DNA of 64,000 nucleotides from Clostridium sp. CF012 (GTDB taxonomy: Bacteria > Bacillota > Clostridia > Clostridiales > Clostridiaceae). Shown in pieces: positions 1-8,818 of this stretch. The stretch's first letter is position 1, and the number at the start of each line of letters is the position of its first letter. The notes beneath the pieces were generated by a model, which was not told the DNA's origin, did not search any database, and worked only from the letters and a program-made list of their open reading frames with translations. Both the position numbers and the translations under genes were made by a program. The stretch is from positions 124,001 to 188,000 of the forward strand of contig NZ_JAHLEF010000002.1 of the NCBI RefSeq assembly GCF_018861755.1, in the 5' to 3' direction.

Positions 1-496
1 CCATTCTTCCAAGTCTTACATAACATGGTCCATTGTATTTTGTAATAGCTTCTATGGCAGCTTGCGTTTCAATATTATCACTTGGGCTTATAACTACCAT
101 ATTGGGAATACTTCTCATTAGTGCTATATCTTCTATAGCTTGATGAGATGCTCCATCTTCTCCTACAGTTAAGCCTGCATGTGTTGCGCAAATTTTAACA
201 TTTAATTTAGGATAACAAATAGAGTTTCTTATTTGTTCAAAAGCTCTTCCTGCTGCAAATATAGCAAAAGTGCTTGCAAAAGGAATTTTTCCACAAGTAG
301 CAAGTCCTGCCGCAACGGACATCATATTCCCTTCAGCAATACCCATATTAATAAATCTTTCAGGAGCAACTTTTTTAAAATCTGCAGTTTTAGTGGATTT
401 AGATAAATCTGCATCTAAAACTACTATATTTTCGTTTTCAAGTCCTAATTTAGCTAAGGCCTTGCCATAAGCTTCTCTTGTTGCAATTTTACCCAT
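1..496 (-). CDS. Transketolase, C-terminal subunit (5' part only; runs off the window)
   Basis: The complement strand reads from an ATG that overlaps the stop of the N-terminal transketolase subunit by one base (TAATG), so the two halves are translationally coupled. About 165 codons are visible. They begin MGKIATREAYGKALAKLG and include a DADLS segment and GIAEGNMMS, which carries the catalytic glutamate of the pyrimidine-binding domain of transketolase/DXS-like enzymes. With its partner it would transfer two-carbon ketol units in the non-oxidative pentose phosphate pathway. Split transketolases are common in clostridia and archaea. The C-terminal end lies outside the window. The family call is firm; the exact sugar specificity is not visible. 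Confidence 0.9.
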   Translation of the reverse strand, partial: MGKIATREAYGKALAKLGLENENIVVLDADLSKSTKTADFKKVAPERFINMGIAEGNMMSVAAGLATCGKIPFASTFAIFAAGRAFEQIRNSICYPKLNVKICATHAGLTVGEDGASHQAIEDIALMRSIPNMVVISPSDNIETQAAIEAITKYNGPCYVRLGRM

Positions 497-1320
497 TATA
501 CAACACCCCCAATTTCGTCTATTGCCATTTGGCATTGTTCTTTGCTTGGAGCCGTACCATGCCAACTAGCTTCATTTTCCATGAAGGACACGCCTTTTCC
601 CTTTATAGTTTCACAGATTATAACTGTTGGTTTTCCTTTTGTTTTTTTAGCTTCTTCTATAGCATTTTTAATTGAGGCGAAATCATGCCCATCCACAGAA
701 ATAGTATTCCATCCGAAAGCTGCAAATTTAGCATCTACTGGATCAGAACCCATAACCTCAGAAACTTTGCCATCTATTTGAAGTCCATTATGGTCTACAA
801 AAACCGTTAGGTTATCAAGCTTATAATGTGCAGCTGCCATAGTAGCTTCCCATACTTGACCCTCTGCAAGCTCTCCATCTCCAAGTAATGAATATACTCT
901 ATATTCTTTTTTATCAAGTTTTCCAGCCAGGGCCATACCTACTGCTGCTGAAATACCTTGTCCGAGTGAACCCGTAGACATATCTACTCCGGGTACTGTA
1001 TTCATATTAGGATGTCCTTGAAGCCTTGATCCTAATTTTCTTAGCCCAATTAGCTCATCCTTATCAAAAAATCCCTTTTCAGCAAGCACACTATACAATG
1101 CAGGTGCAGCATGCCCCTTTGATAGTACAAATCTATCTCTATCTGGATCATTTTTCTTTTCTACACTTATATTCATCTCATTAAAATATAAGGTAGTTAT
1201 AATTTCCACGCAAGATAATGATCCACCTGGGTGACCAGAACGTGACTCTGTAATCATAGCTATTATATTTTTTCGAACTTCTTTAGCAATTGCTTTTAAT
1301 CTTTCTACTGTTTTTTCCAT
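496..1320 (-). CDS. Transketolase, N-terminal (ThDP-binding) subunit
   Basis: This 274-residue protein corresponds to the thiamine-diphosphate domain of transketolase. Visible motifs are SGHPGG near residue 28, GSLGQGISAAVGMALAGK near 117, and the cofactor/Mg motif GDGELAEGQVWEA near 146. It joins the C-terminal subunit encoded just downstream, with which it overlaps by one base, and together they equal one full-length transketolase. The start is the ATG preceded by an AGGAGG-type ribosome site. A roughly 240-bp AT-rich gap separates it from mazF, so it probably has its own promoter. Role: interconversion of pentose and triose/hexose phosphates in the cytoplasm. Confidence 0.92.
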   Translation of the reverse strand: MEKTVERLKAIAKEVRKNIIAMITESRSGHPGGSLSCVEIITTLYFNEMNISVEKKNDPDRDRFVLSKGHAAPALYSVLAEKGFFDKDELIGLRKLGSRLQGHPNMNTVPGVDMSTGSLGQGISAAVGMALAGKLDKKEYRVYSLLGDGELAEGQVWEATMAAAHYKLDNLTVFVDHNGLQIDGKVSEVMGSDPVDAKFAAFGWNTISVDGHDFASIKNAIEEAKKTKGKPTVIICETIKGKGVSFMENEASWHGTAPSKEQCQMAIDEIGGVV

Positions 1321-1533
1321 ATGTATTCCTCCTAATATTGCTTTGGGGTAAATAACCTTATTAATAGTTATCTTCCTGTATTCCTATTTATCTTCCACAA
1401 TTATTATAACAATATTATATACTATAACAACATATTTATTAGAAATTCCACAAAAATAATTAAATTCCTATAGGATAATTAAAAAATCTATAGCTTTACT
1501 AAACTACTTCGGACTACTAATTCATAAAATAAA

Positions 1534-1556
1534 ATAAGGGCAATATATGCCCTTAT
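1534..1556 (-). terminator. Rho-independent terminator after mazF
   Basis: A perfect 9-bp stem (ATAAGGGCA/TGCCCTTAT) with a 5-nt loop is followed, on the minus strand, by TTTTATTTTA. It lies a few bases beyond the mazF stop and would end the acpS-gerS-alr-mazEF transcripts before transketolase. Confidence 0.85.
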
Positions 1557-1561
1557 CTACT

Positions 1562-1909
1562 TTATAAACCTACACTAATTAAAAGTGCAGTATCTACTTT
1601 TTTCATATCGCTATCAGTCATATGACCAATTTTTTCTTTTAATCTCTTTTTATCTAGTGTTCTTATTTGTTCTAGCAAAACTACTGAATCTTTATTTAAC
1701 CCATACTCTTCTGAAGAAATTTCAACATGAGTAGGGAGTTTTGCCTTGTTTATTTGAGACGTAATAGCTGCAATAATAATAGTGGGACTGTACTTATTAC
1801 CAATATCGTTTTGAATTATAATTACTGGTCTAACCCCACCTTGCTCTGAGCCTACAACCGGACTCAAATCAGCATAAAATATATCTCCTCTTTTCACTAT
1901 TGTTGTCAT
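1562..1909 (-). CDS. mazF: MazF/NdoA mRNA interferase toxin
   Basis: A 115-residue endoribonuclease of the MazF/PemK family. It cleaves single-stranded mRNA at short specific sequences and is neutralised by MazE. The N-terminus [20 protein letters not shown] is close to the Bacillus NdoA sequence, with the conserved GSEQGG-RPV-IIQND block and the later HVEIS and LLEQIRT segments. The start was placed at the ATG 21 codons inside the longest open frame, because GGAGAG sits the right distance upstream and homologues begin here. It overlaps the antitoxin gene by 41 bp. In clostridia and bacilli this protein is a chromosomal housekeeping toxin, not a plasmid addiction module. Confidence 0.93.
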   Translation of the reverse strand: MTTIVKRGDIFYADLSPVVGSEQGGVRPVIIIQNDIGNKYSPTIIIAAITSQINKAKLPTHVEISSEEYGLNKDSVVLLEQIRTLDKKRLKEKIGHMTDSDMKKVDTALLISVGL

Positions 1910-2189
1910 TAGACAAATCACTCTCCGAAAGCTTAACTTCGTAATCTTTAAAATCTTTAATATCAATTTCAAAACCCATGTCAGCTATTTCTAAATTTAA
2001 TTCAGCCATTTCTAAATAACCACGTTTCATTTCATCTATATAACTAAGTCTTTTCTTTTCCTCAATATATAGTATTATAGCTTCCCTAAAAAATTCACTT
2101 CTTTTTTTAGAATCTTTCAAAAGTGCCTTATTAAATTCAATATAAAGTGTTTCTGAGAGGTTTACTACTAGTTTCTTTGAAGTTGACAT
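1869..2189 (-). CDS. mazE: MazE/NdoAI-type antitoxin (ribbon-helix-helix)
   Basis: A 106-residue protein immediately upstream of, and overlapping, mazF. The N-terminal segment [17 protein letters not shown] followed by [18 protein letters not shown] is a ribbon-helix-helix DNA-binding fold (MetJ/Arc-like). The acidic C-terminal tail, rich in Glu and Asp after residue 65, is where NdoAI-type antitoxins dock on the toxin. It would bind MazF and repress its own operon. It is slightly longer than Bacillus NdoAI. The overlap and the conserved order alr-mazE-mazF support the assignment. Confidence 0.85.
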   Translation of the reverse strand: MSTSKKLVVNLSETLYIEFNKALLKDSKKRSEFFREAIILYIEEKKRLSYIDEMKRGYLEMAELNLEIADMGFEIDIKDFKDYEVKLSESDLSNDNNSEKRRYILC

Positions 2190-2347
2190 AGAAATTTTAA
2201 TACCTCCTATTTACTTTAGAGCAATATGTATAAAGTATATTATAATTCAACCTATGTCAGTCTGTCAAAGAAATTATGAGTGTTTTCAACCTTCTTCATC
2301 AGGAATTATACACATAAATGGTTTATTATACATATAATAGTTTAATA

Positions 2348-3508
2348 TTACACGTAATTTCTTATTTTTACAACCTTATTATCTTTAATGTATACTCGTG
2401 GAACTCTTTTACCAACCATACAAACTATTTCATAGTTTATAGTTCCTATTAGTTCCGCAATTGTATCAGCTGTAAATTTATTTTTCTCATCCTCACCCAT
2501 TAGTATAACCTCATCACCAATTTTAACTCCAGGAATATCAGTAACATCAATCATACATTGATCCATGCAAATCCTACCTATTACCGGAGCAAAGCTGCCC
2601 TTTATGATAACCTTTCCCTTTTGATATAGTAGCCTTGTATATCCATCCGCATAGCCAACTGGAAGTGTAGCTATAATACTTTCTCTTTCTGTTTTAAACT
2701 TTCTTCCATAACTTACGTATTCTCCAGGTGGCATTGTTTTTATGTGTACCACATTTGTTTTTAAGGTCATTACAGGTTTTAGATTTATATTTTCCTTGTT
2801 TACTTCCTCTGATGGATAATAGCCATATAATATTATTCCTGGACGTACTGCCTCATAATGCGTTTCTGGCAAATCTATAATAGCAGCACTATTGGCCATA
2901 TGTCTCATATATATGTTCACCTTTTTCTCTTTTAACTTTTCATAAAAATAATTGTATTTATTCACTTGACTATAGGTATAAGCCTTGTCTTTTTCATCCG
3001 CGCTGGAAAAGTGACAAAACATTCCTTCTACAATTATATTAGGTAGTTTGCTAATATTGTATACTTCTTCCACACTGTCATCATTTGGCAGATAGCCTAA
3101 CCTACCCATACCAGTATCCACTACTATATGAATTCTAGCTATTTTATTTTTGTTTTTAGCCATTTTTGATAATTCTTTTGCAAATTCATAAGAGTATACG
3201 GCTTGTTCAATGTTATATTTCAATAGATTATCTATTAAATTTGGTGGTGTAAACCCTAAAATCATAATTGGGCATTCTATCCCTGAGCGCCTAAGCTCCA
3301 CTGCTTCACTTATTACTGCTACCGCTAATCTATTAGCTCCATTTTGTAAGAGCACCGGAGCTACATCTATAGCTCCATGTCCATAGGCATCTGCCTTTAC
3401 AACAGCTATAATACTTGCGCTTCTAGCTACCCTGCGAATTTCTCGCATATTATAAGCTAATTTATCTAAATCAACCTCTGCCCATACAGGCCTTAAATGT
3501 CTAAACAT
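2348..3508 (-). CDS. alr: Alanine racemase
   Basis: A PLP-dependent fold-type III racemase that makes D-alanine for peptidoglycan. The PLP lysine lies in [11 protein letters not shown] (about residue 38), the second catalytic tyrosine in YVSYGRKF, and the C-terminal beta domain follows. I start it at the ATG before [10 protein letters not shown] because GAGGTGA lies five bases upstream. An in-frame ATG 36 bases further up (3544) has no clear ribosome site. It sits between the GerS-like lipoprotein gene (71-bp gap) and mazEF, the same order as in Bacillus (acpS-ydcC-alr-ndoAI-ndoA). In C. difficile the gerS gene is likewise paired with an alanine racemase gene. Confidence 0.95.
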   Translation of the reverse strand: MFRHLRPVWAEVDLDKLAYNMREIRRVARSASIIAVVKADAYGHGAIDVAPVLLQNGANRLAVAVISEAVELRRSGIECPIMILGFTPPNLIDNLLKYNIEQAVYSYEFAKELSKMAKNKNKIARIHIVVDTGMGRLGYLPNDDSVEEVYNISKLPNIIVEGMFCHFSSADEKDKAYTYSQVNKYNYFYEKLKEKKVNIYMRHMANSAAIIDLPETHYEAVRPGIILYGYYPSEEVNKENINLKPVMTLKTNVVHIKTMPPGEYVSYGRKFKTERESIIATLPVGYADGYTRLLYQKGKVIIKGSFAPVIGRICMDQCMIDVTDIPGVKIGDEVILMGEDEKNKFTADTIAELIGTINYEIVCMVGKRVPRVYIKDNKVVKIRNYV

Positions 3509-3579
3509 GACCTTCACCTCATCCGTTATTGAAATTTCACTCATTTGCTTATGCTTTTACTCGCACTAGGTCATCAAAA

Positions 3580-4179
3580 CTAAAATGGTTCAATTTTTAC
3601 GTTTGGAAGAAAATTTGAATATGTTATGTTAATCTTTTCTATCCCTTTTATATCATAGATAACTAATTTTTCTGGTATCATGCTTTTATAATTAACATAC
3701 AGCAATGCATTGTTAATATTTTTATTGTTACCAGGTATAAATAAATTAATTACTGAGTATTCGATATCATTAATCTTTTCAATTGAATATTTTATTTCCT
3801 CATTAGTATACAATAATCCTATGTACTCTCCAATAAAACACAGTTTAAGAACCTCATCGAAATCCTTACTTTGCACATACTTTGTTCCATTGTTTTTATC
3901 ACTAATATAAATATTATCATCGGTCTTATAGATAAACACCCTGTCTTTGTTTAGCTCTAGTTTATATCCACCTCCTCTCAAATATGATTGCCTTGCCTTA
4001 TAGTTAATAGTCTGCTTATCATTCTTTATATCCATGTTCATTTCTGTAGTATAACTTTCCATGTTTTTTAAAAAGCTTACAATATCATTAGAATTCTTAG
4101 GTTTTTTATTACATGAAATTAATAGTATGGAACTAAAAGCAAGTAAAAGAATTAAAAATAATAGTAATTTTTTTTTCAT
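3580..4179 (-). CDS. GerS/YdcC-like sporulation lipoprotein
   Basis: A 199-residue predicted lipoprotein. A lysine-rich start and long hydrophobic core (residues 4-19) end in the lipobox LLISC, with Cys-23 as the lipidated residue. The body is beta-strand-rich with repeated YxxxxNK-type strands (YTTEMNMDIKND, YKLELNKDRVFIY), consistent with the LolA-like fold of germination lipoprotein GerS and Bacillus YdcC. From family knowledge, GerS works with the amidase CwlD to make cortex muramic-delta-lactam during spore formation. The family name rests mostly on its position between acpS and alr plus the lipoprotein layout; the sequence itself is poorly conserved. Confidence 0.7.
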   Translation of the reverse strand: MKKKLLLFLILLLAFSSILLISCNKKPKNSNDIVSFLKNMESYTTEMNMDIKNDKQTINYKARQSYLRGGGYKLELNKDRVFIYKTDDNIYISDKNNGTKYVQSKDFDEVLKLCFIGEYIGLLYTNEEIKYSIEKINDIEYSVINLFIPGNNKNINNALLYVNYKSMIPEKLVIYDIKGIEKINITYSNFLPNVKIEPF

Positions 4180-4322
4180 TGTTATCCTCCTAGCATTTCT
4201 CTAGAGCAGATAGGATTACCTCCTATTTTTTACCATAACAAATCACTCTACTACTATTATTATTACTCATGGTTTGATACTATTACAAAAATAACTAAGG
4301 ATAAAAAAATCATTATCTGCAG

Positions 4323-4721
4323 CTATTCATACACCTCTTCAATTTTTTTTTCTACTTCCAATATAGCATAAGCTATGGCACAATCTTCACCATGAGATAT
4401 ACTAAGGTGAATATTGTATTGTCCCTCTTTTTTAGCTATTAACTTTGCCTTTCCTTTTAAAATTACTATTGGTTTTCCAAGGGTTGTCCTGTCAATTTCA
4501 ATATCTTTAAAATCAAATCCCCTAAATCCTGTACCTAAAGCTTTCGCTACTGCTTCTTTAGCTGCAAATCTTCCAGCCACATATTCCGGCCTCAAATTTC
4601 TACTTTCAAGATATTCTAATTCAGTTGTTGTGAAAATTTTTTCTAAAAACCTGTTGTTTGCGACCATAGCATTTTTTATTCGTCGTATTTCAACAATATC
4701 AGTACCTACTCCAATAATCAA
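4323..4721 (-). CDS. acpS: Holo-[acyl-carrier-protein] synthase AcpS (TTG start)
   Basis: A 132-residue phosphopantetheinyl transferase that loads coenzyme A's phosphopantetheine onto apo-ACP for fatty acid synthesis. The Mg-binding aspartate is in IIGVGTDIVEI at the N-terminus and the catalytic glutamate in FAAKEAVAKALG near residue 58. A TTG start is chosen because GGGAG lies eight bases upstream and the protein then begins MIIGVGTDI as in homologues. The in-frame GTG nine bases earlier overlaps the ribosome site. First gene of the acpS-gerS-alr-mazEF block. Confidence 0.93.
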   Translation of the reverse strand: MIIGVGTDIVEIRRIKNAMVANNRFLEKIFTTTELEYLESRNLRPEYVAGRFAAKEAVAKALGTGFRGFDFKDIEIDRTTLGKPIVILKGKAKLIAKKEGQYNIHLSISHGEDCAIAYAILEVEKKIEEVYE

Positions 4722-4875
4722 AACTATCACTCCCGATTTTTATCATTCTATTATTTTTACTATTAATATTATTACAATAATATAATAAAATTATGATTAT
4801 TTATAGTATTATTCATAAGATATTTTATTTTATATATTTGTATTTCAAGCTATATTATTTTTTATATAACAAAAG

Positions 4876-4933
4876 GAGGATAAGTCTCCTCATATAAAGA
4901 AGAGATTTCCTCCAAAAGAGGAGAATCCTCCTC
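4876..4933 (-). terminator. Two GAGGA/TCCTC hairpins, possible terminator pair
   Basis: Two short inverted repeats built from the same GAGGA/TCCTC words lie just after the DUF6514-like gene. The first, read on the minus strand, is GAGGAGGATTCTCCTC followed by TTTT, with a 6-bp stem. The second has a 5-bp stem followed by CTTTTGTT. They are plausible tandem weak terminators. The anti-Shine-Dalgarno-like purine content is unusual. Confidence 0.45.
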
Positions 4934-4955
4934 ACTATGTTAGTCTAATTAAAAA

Positions 4956-5309
4956 TTAGCAAGTGCCAATATTTTTTAACATCTCATCAAAATCGCTAAT
5001 ATACTCATCAATATAATCACCCAATACTTCAATCATGTGGATAGGTGATACTGTATTTTCATATAGCATTTTCAAAAGATTTTTAACTTTATGTCTTTGA
5101 GGACTTATGTTTTCTACACAATCTCTCTCAATAAATACCACTGTATCATCAATGATGTCTTGTCTTTCAATCTCAATACCATAAGCTTGTATTGAAGTAG
5201 GTTCATTATCCATTGAAACAGAAATTTGACTTTTCACTAATCTATAAAAATAATTATGCTTTACATCTTCCTCTGTCACTTTTTTAGATAAATTTTCTAA
5301 AACTACCAT
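4956..5309 (-). CDS. DUF6514-like small conserved clostridial protein
   Basis: A 117-residue soluble protein with no membrane segment. It starts VVLENLSKKV, has a central IEIERQD--DDTVVFIERDC strand pair and an acidic helical C-terminus ending in Cys. The layout resembles the DUF6514 family of small clostridial proteins, which have no assigned function. It stands alone on the minus strand behind a GGGGG ribosome site and ahead of paired hairpins. The family name is from memory of the family and unconfirmed; no function can be offered. Confidence 0.55.
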   Translation of the reverse strand: MVVLENLSKKVTEEDVKHNYFYRLVKSQISVSMDNEPTSIQAYGIEIERQDIIDDTVVFIERDCVENISPQRHKVKNLLKMLYENTVSPIHMIEVLGDYIDEYISDFDEMLKNIGTC

Positions 5310-5667
5310 GTTCGTCCCCCTTGTTTTATCTTATTTAAAACATAGTAACATTACTTTTCAGAAAAATCTGTCATTTTATGAAATGGTCTTAAATGTATTA
5401 TCTCTTAAAACTGACATCTTCAACCTTCCACGCCCATAATGTTTTTATTAACAAAGTGTTAACGGACATCTACTTGTATATACGCTAGCTTATTTTGTCG
5501 AAATTATAATTAATATATATAAAAGTTTTTTGATTTTAACTTGAATATATTTTGAAAATCTGCGATTGTTTCTTATTTGCCCCACAATATAATGAAAATT
5601 ATAATTATTATGTAAATATTTAGCATATTAATCATTAATCTTTCCAACTACTTTCTTTGTTTTTTAA
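5310..5667. other. Intergenic stretch without a gene
   Basis: This 358-bp AT-rich gap holds the ribosome site and presumably the promoter of the DUF6514-like gene at its left end. I see no ORF with a ribosome site, no strong hairpin with a T-tract and no copy of the repeat families found elsewhere. Confidence 0.5.
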
Positions 5668-6276
5668 TCAAATTATGTTATTTGTAAATTTTCCCTTTAT
5701 TTCTTTTACCATTTTATTCCTATCAACGCCAATGTATTTACATAAATCTTCCAATATTAATAATACTGCAATAACCATAGTGCAATCATCTTTGTAATAA
5801 TCCTCTAATTCATAACGATTTTTATACACAATTGTATTATCTTTTTTGCAACTAATAGTTTTATATAACTCCCTTAACGTATTGTACAATATAGAATATG
5901 ATATTAAAATAAAATCCCCTTTTGCTTTCTCACTACCATTAACTACCTCTCTAATAATTTTATTTAAAGAAGTATTTTTGTAATACTCTAACATTTTTAA
6001 TCCATAATTTTCTTGGATAAACTTCCCAACTATTTCGACATCTATTAGAGTAATTTCACCCTCCGTATTAAAAAAAATACAAGCATCTAAAAGCCCATTC
6101 TTCTGGACATTAATTTCTGATAACATTTTCTTCATCCTATAGTTGAAATAACTAGTAAATTCGCCTTTTGTAATGAAATATTGAAGTTCTTTAGTAGACA
6201 CAATATACACCAGCTCTGAAAAGTTTTTATAAGCCTTATTTAAATAACTTTTATTATTGTAATCCATATCACTCAT
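5668..6276 (-). CDS. Hypothetical protein, unrecognised
   Basis: A 202-residue protein, soluble by composition, with mostly helical character (YLNKAYKNFSELVYIVSTKELQ; CTMVIAVLLILEDLCKYIGV). The ATG is preceded by GGGAG, so it is likely a real gene. I do not recognise the family. The C-terminal hydrophobic helix (about 170-185) could be amphipathic. It lies alone between the DUF6514-like gene and a strong terminator, all on the minus strand. Confidence 0.6.
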   Translation of the reverse strand: MSDMDYNNKSYLNKAYKNFSELVYIVSTKELQYFITKGEFTSYFNYRMKKMLSEINVQKNGLLDACIFFNTEGEITLIDVEIVGKFIQENYGLKMLEYYKNTSLNKIIREVVNGSEKAKGDFILISYSILYNTLRELYKTISCKKDNTIVYKNRYELEDYYKDDCTMVIAVLLILEDLCKYIGVDRNKMVKEIKGKFTNNII

Positions 6277-6376
6277 AAACCTATCACTCCCACTATAATA
6301 AATTATTTGTGAATTCTAAGTCAACCATATTTAGTGTGGCTAATTTAATTCAAACTATACTAAATCACAGAAAAAT

Positions 6377-6417
6377 AAATAACAAGTCAAGTATACTAAC
6401 CTACTGACTTGTTATTT
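6377..6417 (-). terminator. Strong terminator after the MoxR-DUF58 operon
   Basis: A perfect 13-bp stem (AAATAACAAGTCA/TGACTTGTTATTT) with a 15-nt loop is flanked by T-rich sequence on the minus-strand side. It lies 20 bp beyond the last gene of the operon. It is symmetrical enough to work in both directions. Confidence 0.85.
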
Positions 6418-6436
6418 GTTTTCCTGTGCTTTGACC

Positions 6437-7681
6437 TTATAGTTGCTTTTTAATATTACTATGTCCCTTTTTAACACTCGCCACATTTTCCTCGGTCATA
6501 GGATGCAATGAAAACTTAGCTTCGTTATATACCAGTGTCATCTCATCTAAACTATCAGAATTGTCCACATTAATTTTAGTTACATTCTTTAGCTGCGTTG
6601 CGGTCATGTAAGGCTTATAAATATCTGCTTCTTCAGTTATTTTCTCAAAGCCTTTGTATGTATAAAGAATCTTATCTCTATTACTTCCACCACCTTGAAA
6701 AATCTTAGAAATCAAGTTCTTAACCCAATGTTTTTTATTCTTTCTGTTAACAATTCTTTCTTTTTCTTCTATAAATCCATCATATATTTTTGTTTTATTT
6801 GTCAATCTAGATAAAAATTTATATATTCCATATAAAATAACTATTAAAATAATAATTTTAAAAACTAAAATAAGCACTGGTGGTAGTTCAATATTTTGAT
6901 ATTTAGTCATATCGGGTTGATTCTTTAAACTCTCCTCTGCTGTGCTACCTTTTAATATGAAATTATTTTCACTTTTCATGAGAAGTTGCTTTATTTTTTC
7001 AGCAATCCAACTTATTGGTGCACCAAAAACTGTAGTTAAGAGGGCTACAATTAGAAACAAAATAAAATTCGCTAGCTTAATAAGCATATCTAATACCTTC
7101 GCAATAATTTTGTTAGCAAAATCTAAAGATAGTGTAAGTACTGATATGCCTATAATTATATTTGTAACTATAGATGTATTGCTTTTAACATCATACACAT
7201 AGCTTCGCGCTTCTCGCATAAGAATAACAATCATGATTATATAGATAACATGAAACCTGTACATTTCATTTACAAAGTCAATTTCTAAGGTGAAGGAAAG
7301 GAGCCAAATGAATACTAAAACTACCATAGACTTTCCTATATCTTCTTTATATTGCGAATGATCTACAGGGCTATCTTCCAATGAATAAGTTATTAAACTC
7401 ATAAAAAGCAAAAAAATTGTATTTATTAATATGGTTTTACTTTTAAAAAATATAAAAGAAGCTAATATACTAACTCCCAAAAGCACTACTATAAAAAGAC
7501 TCTTTTTCAACTTCACACTGTTAAGATACTGTGTAAAAAAAACAATACATAAACAAATCAAAAACAGTTTATAGTCCAAGGCTGTTTTAAATAGCCAGTT
7601 ACTTAAAGTTGACCAAATTATAAAAGAAATAGTGACAAGGCTTATACTATACATACTCTTGACTTTTCTATACCAGCTCAT
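6437..7681 (-). CDS. Multi-pass membrane protein of the MoxR-DUF58 operon (DUF4129-like C-terminus)
   Basis: A 414-residue protein. About eight hydrophobic segments fill residues 10-240 and another spans 270-295. A soluble C-terminal part follows, containing KGFEKITEEADIYKPYMTATQL, which resembles the cytoplasmic DUF4129 tail of transglutaminase-like membrane proteins. The papain-like transglutaminase domain normally found in that third operon member is not visible, so this is a shorter variant. It starts three bases after the DUF58 gene. Likely job: membrane partner of a MoxR chaperone complex involved in envelope or cell-surface maturation. The function is inferred from operon context only. 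Confidence 0.7.
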   Translation of the reverse strand: MSWYRKVKSMYSISLVTISFIIWSTLSNWLFKTALDYKLFLICLCIVFFTQYLNSVKLKKSLFIVVLLGVSILASFIFFKSKTILINTIFLLFMSLITYSLEDSPVDHSQYKEDIGKSMVVLVFIWLLSFTLEIDFVNEMYRFHVIYIIMIVILMREARSYVYDVKSNTSIVTNIIIGISVLTLSLDFANKIIAKVLDMLIKLANFILFLIVALLTTVFGAPISWIAEKIKQLLMKSENNFILKGSTAEESLKNQPDMTKYQNIELPPVLILVFKIIILIVILYGIYKFLSRLTNKTKIYDGFIEEKERIVNRKNKKHWVKNLISKIFQGGGSNRDKILYTYKGFEKITEEADIYKPYMTATQLKNVTKINVDNSDSLDEMTLVYNEAKFSLHPMTEENVASVKKGHSNIKKQL

Positions 7682-7683
7682 CC

Positions 7684-8808
7684 CTATACCCCCCCTTTAT
7701 AATCCATCTTTTCAATACCTGCAATGTGTGGAACAGTAGCTTTTAAAGAAACATCAATAACTTTAATTAAAATACCACGTCTTTTTAGTTTAGATAAAAT
7801 ACCAACGCTCTCCTCATCTAAATAAGGGGTAATGATTACATAAGTAGAATTTGGATTAAATTCTTTTATTTTACTTCTTAGATACTCGCTAAATCTAATA
7901 GTAATGCTATAACTAATCCTAGCACTAAGTTCCATTATTTTATTAAGCGCATTAATGTCTGGATAAACCTCACTAGCTACTTTAGTTTGAATCCCTATTA
8001 ATTGACAATTAGTCCACATCCCTGTTGGAACCCCTTCTTTGATGGCAATAGCTGCCAGTGATGCTGCCACTGTAATTCCATTTTCTATAAGCACTGGTTG
8101 AATGCTGCCCCAATAAGGTTCACCACATTGACCATTGAAAATAATTGTAAGCTCTCTATCTGAAGTAAAATCATATTCCTTCACCATAAGCCTATCCATT
8201 TTCAAACTAGATTTCCAATGAATATCCTTCATTCTATCCTCTACGTTATATTCCCTTATGCCTTTAATATATAATGGGTCTTGATGAATCCATCTTTTAA
8301 CGTAATTATTCCCTTGCAGATTCGTATTTGCAAACTGAACATTATTCATATTAATAAGTTTAGGATAAACCAAAAACTCTAAGAAATCCTCTACGGGCAT
8401 AGTTTCTGCTGATAACCCAAATAAATCTCCCACTGTAACGTTAATGTCTCTTAAAATATAGGCCCCACGGGTGTTACACTTCAATTTACAAATCCTTTTT
8501 TTTCTCTCATACCAGCTTATGGTGTATTTACTTAAATGCCATAAGTCAGCCCCTTCTTTAGATTTATTACTGTCTGATACAAATTCTATAACTGCAGGCA
8601 TTTTTTCACTTAGCATTAGAAATGATATAGGTAGCCATTTATTATTTTCAATAGTTGTAGTTAGTGTGAATTCCTCACCTGGTACCATTCTATCTTTATC
8701 AATATTTCTACTGATTTTAAGGTTATCAAAGCCTTTTTTCCTTGTAAACTCCCCTATAAAAAAAATAGTAGTTATTATTGCCAGAATCAAAGCAAATTGT
8801 ATAAACAT
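7684..8808 (-). CDS. DUF58 domain protein
   Basis: A 374-residue protein. An N-terminal hydrophobic segment (residues 3-17) is followed by a beta-rich region, then the DUF58 signature YNVEDRMKDIHWKSSLKMDRLMVKEYDF (near 188) leading into a von Willebrand A-like fold (ELTIIFNG). DUF58 proteins are almost always encoded next to a MoxR AAA+ ATPase, as here (10-bp gap upstream), and are thought to be its substrates or adaptors, anchored in the membrane. The downstream partner starts three bases after the stop. Confidence 0.88.
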   Translation of the reverse strand: MFIQFALILAIITTIFFIGEFTRKKGFDNLKISRNIDKDRMVPGEEFTLTTTIENNKWLPISFLMLSEKMPAVIEFVSDSNKSKEGADLWHLSKYTISWYERKKRICKLKCNTRGAYILRDINVTVGDLFGLSAETMPVEDFLEFLVYPKLINMNNVQFANTNLQGNNYVKRWIHQDPLYIKGIREYNVEDRMKDIHWKSSLKMDRLMVKEYDFTSDRELTIIFNGQCGEPYWGSIQPVLIENGITVAASLAAIAIKEGVPTGMWTNCQLIGIQTKVASEVYPDINALNKIMELSARISYSITIRFSEYLRSKIKEFNPNSTYVIITPYLDEESVGILSKLKRRGILIKVIDVSLKATVPHIAGIEKMDYKGGV

Positions 8809-8818
8809 AGTGCGCCCC

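Noticed and set aside
1562-2189. mazEF as a mobile addiction module
   Set aside because: It sits in the conserved acpS-lipoprotein-alr-mazEF order found across Firmicutes, so it is a core chromosomal locus.
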